A stretch of DNA of 64,000 bases, taken from PFJX01 sp964466195. Its GTDB lineage: Bacteria > Pseudomonadota > Gammaproteobacteria > Burkholderiales > Thiobacillaceae. The DNA is taken from assembly GCA_964466195.1 (NCBI GenBank), contig CAYXMQ010000002.1, positions 186,001 to 250,000 on the forward strand. The letters run 5' to 3'. Below, in pieces: positions 1-8,298 of the stretch. The position numbers and the translations under genes are program-made. The notes under the pieces were generated by a model, which worked only from the letters and a program-made list of their open reading frames with translations, searched no databases and had not been told where the DNA came from. Each line of letters begins with the position of its first letter. Position 1 is the first letter of the stretch.

Positions 1-1817
1 TGCTTGAGCGCCGCATCCTCTTTTTCCTTCCTGTCGGCGTAGCGGTAGCGGGCGTGGAAAATATCCACTTCGATTTGCGTGCGTTCCCGCAATAAACGCG
101 TGAGTCGTTGGGCGTCATCCACCAGATTGACCACGATGGCCACCAACGCGCCGCTTTCTCCGGCGGCGACGATGCGGGCAAGCAACGATTCGTCGGGGAA
201 GGCCCCGGTCAGCCGTAGACATTCGATTTCGACTTCTCGGCGCGGCGGTTGCTGCGCCGCCGCCACGGTGATGGGCAAGGTAACGCCGCCGGTGGCCTGC
301 CAGATTGCCGGATAGGGGGCTGATGCGTCTTCCGGACCTACGGATTCCCAAGCTTCCAGTAGTTTTGCGCGCTGCCCGGCCGGCAGGGTGGCGGAAAGCA
401 AGATCGCGCTGCCGCCGCAGGCGGCCTGGTTTTTCAGGACTTCGCCCAGGAGGCCGTGCATATAGGCATCGTAGGCGTGGACTTCATCCACGATCAGTAC
501 CGACTTAGCCAGTCCGAAACCACGCACGAATTTGTGCCGCACCGGCAATACCGAGAGCAAGACCTGATCGACCGTACAGACGCCGATTTGTCCCAGAAAC
601 ACGCGCTTGCGGCTGCTGGCAAGCCAAGCGGCACATTGCGTGGCGGCGTCCTCTTCGCCTTGCGCGGTGGGTCGTTGACCGCGTTCGACGAGTTGCTGGA
701 AGGCTGCGTTGAATTGCCGCTTGCCGTGCGCCAGCACGATATTGGCCTGGCCGAATGCATGCACGGCAAAGTCTTCAAGACGTTGCAACATGGCGTTGGC
801 CGTGGCCTGGGTCGGCAACGCGAACACGATACTATCTGCCTCGCCCGCAGCGAGCAGTCGCCAGGCGCAGGCCAGCGCCGCTTCGGTTTTGCCGCTGCCA
901 GTCGGCGCTTCGATCAGGGTCATACCCGGTTGGACCGGCAGCGCATCGATGACCGTCTGCACGCCGCGCGGCATTTCATTCGTCGCGAGCAGTGCTTGCA
1001 AACCGGCATATTGGATTGGCGAGGCAAGAAGGCCGAAATGCTCAAGCAAACGCTGTTGCCGGATGTGCTGGATGCGTTGTTCAAAATAGGCATTCAGCGT
1101 CATGCCCGCTAACTGGTAATTGAATATATCGGCGTTCGAACCCAGCCAGTCGCACGTCGAGCAAAAACCGGCCAACAAGGCACGAGCGGGCAGCGGGCAA
1201 TTGGGGGGCGGATCGATCAGCCTCATTCCAACCGGTTCCAGAAACAGCTTTGCCAGCGCCGCGACTAAGGCGAGTCGCGCCTGCCGGTCATGTTCAGTCA
1301 GCGTCTTCTCGGCTTCAATGCTATCCAGACCAGGCCAGCCGGGGACGGTGTAATCGCCATGATGTCCGGTCACGGCGGCCAGCCAGTTTTCCCAAAGCGG
1401 CCAGACGGATACGGGCTCTTCAGGTTTTAACCATGCCGCCATTTCCTGCTTGGCCCAGGCCATGCCCGCTTGCCCATGGTCGAAGGCGCGAATTTCCATG
1501 AGAGGAATTTCATGATCCCGCCCCTGTTCCAGCCGACGCCACGCGGCTGCCATGGCCTCTGGTGCCTTGAGTTGAAAGCGCACATCCAACTTGCCGAGAT
1601 CGTGCAAGGCGACAAAGAACAGAACCCAAGCGCGCAAATGTGGCAGTTCGTCCAGCGAACTTGAAAATGCCGACCGAAATTTTGCGTGTAGCGCGGGGTT
1701 CTCATCCCACCAGGCTGCAGCAACCGCCGCCACATCCAGGCAGTGATAAACCAGCGGGTGCCATTTCGGCTCCCCCGCGTAGGTCTCATCCGCCTTGCCC
1801 CAATATTTTTCAAACAT
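1..1817 (-). CDS. cas3: CRISPR-associated helicase/nuclease Cas3 (type I, probably I-E), 3' end beyond window
   Basis: Cas3 is the DNA-degrading effector recruited by Cascade in type I CRISPR immunity. The minus frame is open from the ATG at 1815-1817 to the window edge (605 codons), so the C-terminus is missing. An AAGGGGAG ribosome site lies just upstream. The N-terminal HD nuclease domain shows HPLVYH near residue 20 and HDLGK near residues 72-76. The helicase core shows TGSGKTEAA near 306, ALPTQATANAM, the DEVHAYD box near 444 and SATLPAGQ near 478. DEVHAYD and the HD-first order fit full-length Cas3 of the I-E type, but subtype is an inference because the other cas genes would lie to the left. 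No repeats or other cas genes are visible to the right of its start. Confidence 0.9.
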   Translation of the reverse strand, partial: MFEKYWGKADETYAGEPKWHPLVYHCLDVAAVAAAWWDENPALHAKFRSAFSSSLDELPHLRAWVLFFVALHDLGKLDVRFQLKAPEAMAAAWRRLEQGRDHEIPLMEIRAFDHGQAGMAWAKQEMAAWLKPEEPVSVWPLWENWLAAVTGHHGDYTVPGWPGLDSIEAEKTLTEHDRQARLALVAALAKLFLEPVGMRLIDPPPNCPLPARALLAGFCSTCDWLGSNADIFNYQLAGMTLNAYFEQRIQHIRQQRLLEHFGLLASPIQYAGLQALLATNEMPRGVQTVIDALPVQPGMTLIEAPTGSGKTEAALACAWRLLAAGEADSIVFALPTQATANAMLQRLEDFAVHAFGQANIVLAHGKRQFNAAFQQLVERGQRPTAQGEEDAATQCAAWLASSRKRVFLGQIGVCTVDQVLLSVLPVRHKFVRGFGLAKSVLIVDEVHAYDAYMHGLLGEVLKNQAACGGSAILLSATLPAGQRAKLLEAWESVGPEDASAPYPAIWQATGGVTLPITVAAAQQPPRREVEIECLRLTGAFPDESLLARIVAAGESGALVAIVVNLVDDAQRLTRLLRERTQIEVDIFHARYRYADRKEKEDAALK

Positions 1818-2047
1818 CTGCTCCCCTTTTTTCTCACGGGCCTTAAAGATTCAGGCCCATGCCGCTTTTTCTATGCGGGTTTCGATAGTACTTGATGCAT
1901 TCAGGGTGCGGTCGGCGCCTGCACGCCCTGCCGACCTTGTTAGCCATCCGGCCCCGAAAAAGATAGCGCATAGATTTTCAGCGTCATTGACCAATACTGA
2001 ATGCAGCAAGCGCGCTCGTCTCAACGCATTCTTTCAGGTCAACCGAC

Positions 2048-3139
2048 ATGGCCCTGCTCGAAATCCGCAACATCACCCGCCGCTTCGGCGACTTCGCGGC
2101 GGTGAGCAACGTCAGCTTCAGCGTTGAAAGCGGCGAATTCTTTACGCTGCTGGGCCCTTCCGGCTGCGGCAAAACCACCATCCTGCGCATGATCGCCGGC
2201 TTCGACCTGCCGGATGCCGGGCAGATTCTGCTCGATGGCCGCGATCTGGCCGCCACGCCGGCGGAGCGGCGGCCCATCCATACGGTGTTCCAGAGCTATG
2301 CGCTGTTTCCGCATCTGACCGTCGGCCAGAACGTGGCTTTTCCGCTGCGCATGGCGGGGGTGCAGGACGGCGAACTGCAGCGCCGCGTGCGCGCGACGCT
2401 GGAGCAGGTGCATCTGGCCGAACTGGCGGCGCATTACCCGCATGAAATCTCCGGCGGCCAGAAGCAGCGGGTGGCGCTGGCGCGCGGCCTGGTCAATCGG
2501 CCGCGCCTGCTGTTGCTGGATGAACCGCTGGGCGCGCTCGATCTGAAGTTGCGCGAGGAAATGCAATTGGAGCTGATCAAGCTGCAGCGCGAAGTCGGCG
2601 TCACGTTCGTCTTCGTGACGCATTCGCAACCCGAGGCGCTGGCGCTGTCGCACCGCATCGCGGTGATGAACCAGGGCCGCATCGAGCAACTGGACGAACC
2701 GTCGCGCCTCTACGGTTTCCCGACAAAGCGCTTCGTGGCGGACTTCATCGGCAACTGCAATCTGCTGGAAGCCGCCGTGATCGAGCGCTGCGACGGCGTG
2801 TTGCGCCTGCAGGCAGCCGGTCTGGGGGAGATACTGGCGCCGGCCGCGGAGGCCGGGGCGATCCATGCCGGCGACAAGGGGGTGCTGGCGCTGCGCCCGG
2901 AACAGGTGCGGATCGACACCGAGGCGGGGAGGACGGCGGCGGAAAATCACTTTGCCGGCCGCGTGCGCAATTTTCTTTATGTCGGCGATGTCACCACCTA
3001 TCAGGTCACGCTCGACAACGGCCAGGAGCTGGCGGCGCTGCGCCCCAACAATGCGCCCGGCCGTGCGCATTTCTTCGAGATCGGCGACCGCGTCACGCTG
3101 AGTTGGCCGGCGGACGCCGGGCACTATGTCCATGATTGA
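2048..3139 (+). CDS. potA: Spermidine/putrescine ABC transporter, ATP-binding protein (PotA-like)
   Basis: This 363-residue ATPase powers the polyamine importer encoded by this and the next three genes. Walker A (GPSGCGKTT) is at residues 36-44, the Q-loop at Q82, the signature SGGQK at 134-138 and Walker B LLLLDEP at 154-160. An OB-type regulatory domain follows residue 240. Length and layout match PotA/PotG. The start ATG has only a weak Shine-Dalgarno (AGGT). The end overlaps the first permease gene by 14 bases, which suggests translational coupling. The substrate is inferred from family and gene order; other small cationic or iron-type substrates use related ATPases. Confidence 0.9.
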   Translation: MALLEIRNITRRFGDFAAVSNVSFSVESGEFFTLLGPSGCGKTTILRMIAGFDLPDAGQILLDGRDLAATPAERRPIHTVFQSYALFPHLTVGQNVAFPLRMAGVQDGELQRRVRATLEQVHLAELAAHYPHEISGGQKQRVALARGLVNRPRLLLLDEPLGALDLKLREEMQLELIKLQREVGVTFVFVTHSQPEALALSHRIAVMNQGRIEQLDEPSRLYGFPTKRFVADFIGNCNLLEAAVIERCDGVLRLQAAGLGEILAPAAEAGAIHAGDKGVLALRPEQVRIDTEAGRTAAENHFAGRVRNFLYVGDVTTYQVTLDNGQELAALRPNNAPGRAHFFEIGDRVTLSWPADAGHYVHD

Positions 3140-4052
3140 AAAATCCTCTCCGGCTCCCCTTATGCATGCAGGGGAGAGGAGCGCACGTTGGGCGATCACC
3201 GCGCCGCCGACGCTGTTCCTGCTCGTCTTCTTCCTGGCGCCGGCGCTGATCGTGGTGCTGGCGTCGTTCCAGTATCCCGGCGAGTTCGGCGGCCTGGCGC
3301 CGCTGATCGACCGCGGCAAGGGCGGCGAACATGGCCTGACGCTGGAGAACTACCAGTTCTTGTTCAGCGATTTCCTGTTCACGGAAATCCTGCTGCGCTC
3401 GTTCGCGGTGGCGGCCGCCACGACGCTGATCTGTCTGATCATGGCGTATCCGGTGGCCTGGCTGATTGCTCAGAGCGCAAAACAGCATCGCGATTTTCTG
3501 GTGCTGCTGGTGATTCTGCCGTTCGCCAGCAACTTTTTGATCCGCGTCTATGCCTGGATGATCATCCTGGGGCCGCAGGCGGCGCTGGCGCAGCTGGTCA
3601 ACGGCAGCCTCGGCGCGCTCGGCCTGGAGCCGGTGCGGCTGTTGTTTTCGCCGTTCGCGGTGCTGCTGGGCATGGTCTATGTGCATCTGCCGTTCATGAT
3701 CCTGCCGCTCTACACCAATCTGGAGAAACACGATCCGGCCTTGCTCGACGCCGCGCAGGATCTGGGCGCCGGCGCCTGGCAACGCTTCTGGCGGGTGACC
3801 TGGCCGCTGTCTGTGCCGGGCATGCTGTCCGGCTCGGCGCTGGTGTTCATTCCGGTGCTGGGCATGTTCGCGATTCCCGACATCCTCGGCGGCACCCGCG
3901 ACATGCTGATCGGCAACCTGATCAAGGATCAGTTTCTCGGCGTGCGCGACTGGCCGTTCGGCGCGACGCTGTCGATCGGCTTGACGCTGTGCGTGCTGGC
4001 GCTGGCGGGATTGGCGGCCTGGGCGGGACGGGCGAGGCGGAACCATGCGTAA
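3126..4052 (+). CDS. potB: Polyamine ABC transporter permease, PotB/PotH type
   Basis: The 308-residue inner-membrane permease has about six hydrophobic segments. The binding-protein-dependent transport EAA-like loop reads DAAQDLGAGAWQRFWRV near residues 200-216; it couples the permease to the ATPase. PVLGMFAIPDILGG and the IRVYAW region are typical of PotB/PotH. It overlaps potA by 14 bases and potC by 8. An inverted repeat (3154-3176) falls within codons 10-17, so the extreme N-terminus (MSMIEKSSPAPLMHAGE) is atypical. A downstream ATG at 3162 (MHAGERSARW) is an alternative start. Confidence 0.88.
   Translation: MSMIEKSSPAPLMHAGERSARWAITAPPTLFLLVFFLAPALIVVLASFQYPGEFGGLAPLIDRGKGGEHGLTLENYQFLFSDFLFTEILLRSFAVAAATTLICLIMAYPVAWLIAQSAKQHRDFLVLLVILPFASNFLIRVYAWMIILGPQAALAQLVNGSLGALGLEPVRLLFSPFAVLLGMVYVHLPFMILPLYTNLEKHDPALLDAAQDLGAGAWQRFWRVTWPLSVPGMLSGSALVFIPVLGMFAIPDILGGTRDMLIGNLIKDQFLGVRDWPFGATLSIGLTLCVLALAGLAAWAGRARRNHA
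3154..3176. repeat. Short inverted repeat in the 5' end of potB
   Basis: CTCCCCT and AGGGGAG form a perfect 7-bp stem around the 9-base spacer TATGCATGC. It sits about 30 bases into potB, where mRNA structure could affect potA-potB coupled translation. No U-run follows, so it is not a conventional terminator. Confidence 0.5.
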
Positions 4053-4848
4053 CCGCCTGCCTGTCGACGGGCGCCGGCTGCCGGTCTGGCTGAAGCTGGC
4101 CGCCGCCGCCAGTTTCGCCTTTCTGTATCTGCCGCTGCTGGTCGTGGTGGCCTATTCGTTCAACGACTCGCGCCTGAATGCGGAATGGGTCGGCTTCACG
4201 CTGGACTGGTACCGGGTGTTGTTCAACGATACGGAAATGCTGCTGGCGGCGCGCAATTCGCTGTTCATTGCGCTGATCGCCAGTCTGTGCGCGACCCTGC
4301 TCGGCACGCTGGCCGGGCTGGCCATGCACCGCTATCGCCCGCGCTGGCTGCCGCTGCTGGTGATCACCCCGGTGGCGATGCCGGAAATCCTGCTCGGCGT
4401 GTCGCTGCTGGTGTTCTTCATCCAGGTGCTGCATCTGACGCTGGGCCTGCTTTCGGTGATCCTGGCGCACATCACGTTTTCGATCGGCTTCGTCGCGATC
4501 ATCGTGCGCGCCCGTCTGGCCGGCATGGACGAAAGCCTGTTCGAAGCCGCGCGCGATCTCGGCGCAACACCGTGGCAGAGCTTCCGCCTGGTCACCTTCC
4601 CGCTGATCCTGCCGGCCGTATTGGCCGGCTTCCTGATGGCGTTCACGCTGTCGATCGACGATTTCGTCATCACCTTCTTCACCGCCGGCGTCGGCGTTTC
4701 GACCTTGCCGCTGCAGATCTATTCGATGATCAAGATCGCGGTGACGCCGGAGGTGAATGCCATTTCGACGCTGCTGATGCTGCTGACCTTGCTGCTGGTG
4801 ATCGTCGCCTCGCGGCTGGACAAGGGTTTTCTCCAGGGGAGGGCGTGA
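4045..4848 (+). CDS. potC: Polyamine ABC transporter permease, PotC/PotI type
   Basis: This is the second, 267-residue inner-membrane permease of the polyamine importer. It has about six membrane spans, and the cytoplasmic coupling loop reads EAARDLGATPWQSFRLVTFP near residues 170-190. LSIDDFVITFF near residue 208 is a very typical PotC/PotI segment. It starts inside potB (8-base overlap) and its stop overlaps the start of the binding-protein gene (TGATG), so all four subunits form a tightly coupled operon. Confidence 0.9.
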   Translation: MRNRLPVDGRRLPVWLKLAAAASFAFLYLPLLVVVAYSFNDSRLNAEWVGFTLDWYRVLFNDTEMLLAARNSLFIALIASLCATLLGTLAGLAMHRYRPRWLPLLVITPVAMPEILLGVSLLVFFIQVLHLTLGLLSVILAHITFSIGFVAIIVRARLAGMDESLFEAARDLGATPWQSFRLVTFPLILPAVLAGFLMAFTLSIDDFVITFFTAGVGVSTLPLQIYSMIKIAVTPEVNAISTLLMLLTLLLVIVASRLDKGFLQGRA

Positions 4849-5939
4849 TGCGTCTGCGCTTTCGCTGCAGGCTGGTGCAGGCGCTCGCCGGCCTGCTGCT
4901 GGCGGGCGTGGCCGCCCACGCCGCGTTCGCCGTTCCCCCCACTCTGTATCTCTACAACTGGAACAACTACATTTCCGCGCGCACCGTCGCGCGCTTCGAG
5001 GCGCAATGCGCGTGCCGCGTGGTGCAGGACTATTACTCCGACAACGAGGAGATGCTGGCCAAGCTGGCGGCGGGGGCCTCCGGCTACGACCTGATCGTGC
5101 CGACCGGCAACGCCGTCGAAGCGCTGATCCGATCGCAGCAGTTGCAGCCGCTGGATAAAACCCGGCTGCGGAATCTGGGCCACATCAAACCGGAGTATCT
5201 CGACGCCTTCTTCGATCCCGGCAACCGCTATTCCGTGCCCTATGCCTACACGGTGACGCTGCTCGGCTACAACGTCGAAAAGCTGCGCGCGCTAAATCTG
5301 CCGACCGATACCTGGGCGCTGATCTTCGAGCCGCGTTACCTGAAGAAACTGAAAGGCCGCGTCACGGTGCTGGATTCGCAACGCGAGTTGATGGCTGCCG
5401 CGCTGCGCTATCTGGGCTATTCGGCCAACGCCACAGAGGAGGCGAAATGGCTGCAGGCGCGCGACCTGATACTGCGCGCCAAGCCCTATTGGGCGGCATT
5501 CAACGCGTCGAGCTACATCAAGGAACTGACCGTCGGCAATATCTGGCTGGCGCACGGCTATTCCAACGACATGTTCCAGGCCCGCACCGACGCCGAAAGA
5601 GCCGCGCGGCCGTTCCGGATCGGCTACTCGATCCCGCAGGAAGGCGCGGTGCTGGCGCTGGATTCGATGGTGCTGCACAAAACCGGCAAACAGCCGCAGC
5701 TGGCGCTGCAATTCATCGACTTCATGCTGGAAGGGCCCAACTCGGCGGAACTGACCAATCTGATCGGTTCCGGCAACCCCAACCGCGCGGCGATGCGCTA
5801 CATCGAGCCTAAGATCGCCGATAATCGCGCCGTTTTTCCCGATGCGTCGGCCATGCGCCGCCTGGAAATGCTGCGCGACCTGGACCGAAAACAGCGCCGC
5901 GTGCTCAATCGCATCTGGACCGAGATCAAACTGCGCTGA
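4848..5939 (+). CDS. potD: Periplasmic polyamine-binding protein (PotD/PotF-like)
   Basis: The solute-binding component captures spermidine or putrescine in the periplasm and delivers it to the two permeases. The ATG at 4848 overlaps the potC stop and gives 363 residues with a clear signal peptide: Arg-rich start, hydrophobic core, AHAAFA near residue 27. The mature protein begins with LYLYNWNNYI, the diagnostic PotD/PotF opening. SGYDLIVPTG and the NSAELTNLIGSGNPN region also match the family. The frame stays open far upstream, but that part is only an out-of-frame reading of potC. Confidence 0.92.
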   Translation: MRLRFRCRLVQALAGLLLAGVAAHAAFAVPPTLYLYNWNNYISARTVARFEAQCACRVVQDYYSDNEEMLAKLAAGASGYDLIVPTGNAVEALIRSQQLQPLDKTRLRNLGHIKPEYLDAFFDPGNRYSVPYAYTVTLLGYNVEKLRALNLPTDTWALIFEPRYLKKLKGRVTVLDSQRELMAAALRYLGYSANATEEAKWLQARDLILRAKPYWAAFNASSYIKELTVGNIWLAHGYSNDMFQARTDAERAARPFRIGYSIPQEGAVLALDSMVLHKTGKQPQLALQFIDFMLEGPNSAELTNLIGSGNPNRAAMRYIEPKIADNRAVFPDASAMRRLEMLRDLDRKQRRVLNRIWTEIKLR

Positions 5940-5955
5940 ACGAAAGGCTCGCCCC

Positions 5956-7419
5956 ATGCTGCTGGGTTTCGTCATTCTCTATCTGGTCATCTCCATCGGC
6001 ATCGGCATGTTTGCCGCCACCAAGGTGCACAACGCGGGCGATTACATCTCCGCCGGACGTTCGCTGCCGCTCTACATCGTCATCGCGATGGTGTTTGCGA
6101 CCTGGTTCGGCGCCGAGACGGTGCTGGGCATTCCCGCCACCTTCATGGAAGAAGACCTGGGCGGGCTGATTTCCGATCCGTTCGGCGCGGCGTTGTGCCT
6201 GGTGCTGTTCGGCCTGTTCTTCGCGCGCAAGCTGTACCGAATGAATCTGCTGACCATCGCCGACTTCTACCGGCAGCGCTTCGACCGTCGCGTCGAGGTC
6301 ATCGCCGGCCTCGCCATCGTGCTGTCCTACCTGGGCTGGGTGTCGGCGCAGATCACCGCGCTCGGGCTGGTGTTCAATGTGCTGTCCGACGGCCAGATCA
6401 CGCAGGCGCAGGGCATCCTGATCGGTTCGGCCGTGGTGCTGATGTACACGCTGTACGGCGGCATGTGGTCGGTGGCGTTGACCACGTTCTTCCAGATGAT
6501 CGTCATCGTGCTCGGCCTGCTCTACATCGCCTGGCTGGTGGCCGACATGACCGGCGGCGTCGCGCCGGTGATCGCGCATGCCGCCGCCAACGACAAATTC
6601 CATTTCTGGCCGGAAATGAACGCCGTCGCCATGGTGGCGTTCATTTCCGGCTTGCTGACCCTGGGCTTCGGTTCCATCCCGCAGCAGGACGTTTTTCAGC
6701 GCGCCAACGCCTCACGCAGCGAAAATGTCGCGGTCTGGGGTACGGTGCTGGGCGGCGTGGCCTATTTTCTGTTTGCCGCGGTGCCGCTGTTCCTGGCCTA
6801 TTCCGCCAATCTGATCGACCCGACGCTGGCCGCCCGCTGGCTGGCGGAAGACAGCCAGAAGCTGCTGCCGGAACTGGTCAAAACCCATCTGCCGCTGTTC
6901 GCGCAGGTGGTTTTTTATGGCGCGCTGCTCTCGGTGATCATGTCCACCGCTTCCGGCACTTTGCTGGCGCCCTCGGTGACATTGTCGGAAAACGTGCTCA
7001 AGGGCTTTTTCATCCGGCCCCCGCTGGCAGAACAGCAGCCCCTTGGCACGGCAGAGCCGACTCCGCCCGTCTCGCAGGACATGCAATTGTTGCGGCTGAC
7101 GCGCTGGGTGGTGGGCGTTTTCGCCGTATGCGTCACGCTGTATGCACTGTGGGCGTTGGGCGAGGACACCGGTATTCATAAAATGGTGGAAAACGCCTAC
7201 AAGGTCACGCTGGTGGTGGCTTTCGTGCCGCTGGTCGCCGGCCTGTATTGGCGGCGCGCCAACACGCTGGGCGCCTATCTGGCCATTGCGTTCGGCCTGC
7301 TGACCTGGCTTGGCCTGGAACTCTGGCTGCCCGCCGGCCCGATACCGCCGCAGTTCGCCGGCTTTCTGATGGCCTGTGCGGGGATGCTTGCGGGGTCTTA
7401 TACTGGACCAAGACGCTAG
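5956..7419 (+). CDS. Sodium:solute symporter family protein (SSS)
   Basis: This 487-residue membrane protein has about 13 hydrophobic segments and belongs to the sodium:solute symporter (SSS) family, which couples Na+ influx to uptake of proline, pantothenate, acetate or similar solutes. Recognisable parts are DYISAGRSLPLY near residue 28, the WFGAETVLGIPATFMEE segment near 52 and the GSIPQQDVFQR stretch near 240. The ATG at 5956 has an AAAGG ribosome site and lies 16 bases after potD, so it is probably cotranscribed with the pot genes. The substrate cannot be read from the sequence; polyamine-related uptake is only suggested by position. Confidence 0.85.
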   Translation: MLLGFVILYLVISIGIGMFAATKVHNAGDYISAGRSLPLYIVIAMVFATWFGAETVLGIPATFMEEDLGGLISDPFGAALCLVLFGLFFARKLYRMNLLTIADFYRQRFDRRVEVIAGLAIVLSYLGWVSAQITALGLVFNVLSDGQITQAQGILIGSAVVLMYTLYGGMWSVALTTFFQMIVIVLGLLYIAWLVADMTGGVAPVIAHAAANDKFHFWPEMNAVAMVAFISGLLTLGFGSIPQQDVFQRANASRSENVAVWGTVLGGVAYFLFAAVPLFLAYSANLIDPTLAARWLAEDSQKLLPELVKTHLPLFAQVVFYGALLSVIMSTASGTLLAPSVTLSENVLKGFFIRPPLAEQQPLGTAEPTPPVSQDMQLLRLTRWVVGVFAVCVTLYALWALGEDTGIHKMVENAYKVTLVVAFVPLVAGLYWRRANTLGAYLAIAFGLLTWLGLELWLPAGPIPPQFAGFLMACAGMLAGSYTGPRR

Positions 7420-7510
7420 GATCGGCTGTCGCCATGCCCAGCGCGCATTGCATCAAAAATCTCCACGTGGTAAGTCAACCGTCACGCCCTCATCGCCAGC
7501 CACATGAGCA

Positions 7511-8287
7511 ATGAAAAAATTCACTCTTCCCTTTCTGACGTCTGAACCGGAAGCCATCAAGTGCCGGCACTGTGGCAGTACGCAGGTGCGCCCCTCGCAT
7601 AAGTCTTCCGGCAGCTCACCGCAACAAACGTATCGCTGCCAGGCGTGCAAGCGGCATTTCAGGGTGGCCTCTGGATGGGCGGACTCGCGCGTCGCCATGG
7701 CCGGCGCGGCAGCGCTGGTGCTCGTGCTGATCGGCGGCGTGGTGACGCTGATTACGGCCGACACCGCAGAGGACGCCGATCTGTCACAGACCGGGCTGCA
7801 CGAGCCTACCGCGCAGATTCATTTGCATCAAAAGGCCAAGCAAGGCGATGCGCAGGCGCAATTTGACCTGGGCCGAGCTCACTGGAAAAACGCCGAGTAC
7901 CCGCAAGCCTTCCCGTGGTTCAAGGCTGCCGCCGAACGCGGCCATATCGAGGCCGAATACATGCTGGGCATGGCCTATCTGAGCGGGCGCGGCACGCTGC
8001 AGAACTACCGCGCCGCGCTGGATCAGTTCATCCAGGCCGCCAAGCATGGCCATCTGGAGGCCGAGTACCGCTTGGGCCTGCTTTATCGCGATGGCTTGGC
8101 CACGCCGCCGGACAAGGAAACCGCCTATCTCTGGCTCAACATCGCCGCGGCGCGCGGGCACGAGGAAGCGCTGCAATATCGCGACAAACTGGCCGACGTG
8201 ATGTCGGCGGAAGAGATTGATCGCGCTCAGGAGGCCAGCACACAAGCGCATGCCAAACTGATCGAGACCTTGGCGGGCAAGCCCTGA
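7511..8287 (+). CDS. Zinc-ribbon, single-span membrane protein with Sel1-like repeats
   Basis: The 258-residue protein has three parts. A cytoplasmic zinc ribbon has CxxC pairs at C18/C21 and C43/C46. One transmembrane helix follows near residues 62-82. The outer part has Sel1/TPR-like repeats (QAQFDLGRAHW, AEYMLGMAYLSGRG, AEYRLGLLYRDG), each about 36 residues. Sel1 repeats usually mediate protein-protein contacts, so this may be a membrane scaffold. It sits beside VanZ and O-antigen-ligase-like genes, suggesting a link to surface glycan assembly, but no function is established. No good ribosome site precedes the ATG. Confidence 0.75.
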   Translation: MKKFTLPFLTSEPEAIKCRHCGSTQVRPSHKSSGSSPQQTYRCQACKRHFRVASGWADSRVAMAGAAALVLVLIGGVVTLITADTAEDADLSQTGLHEPTAQIHLHQKAKQGDAQAQFDLGRAHWKNAEYPQAFPWFKAAAERGHIEAEYMLGMAYLSGRGTLQNYRAALDQFIQAAKHGHLEAEYRLGLLYRDGLATPPDKETAYLWLNIAAARGHEEALQYRDKLADVMSAEEIDRAQEASTQAHAKLIETLAGKP

Positions 8288-8298
8288 ACAGCGGGCGG

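Noticed and set aside
2039..4046. Long minus-strand frames opposite potA and potB
   Set aside because: They mirror well-recognised transporter genes and have the low-complexity composition of antisense frames.
7420..7510. GG-N10-GC match upstream of the Sel1 protein gene
   Set aside because: The -24 and -12 boxes differ strongly from consensus and such matches are frequent by chance in GC-rich DNA.
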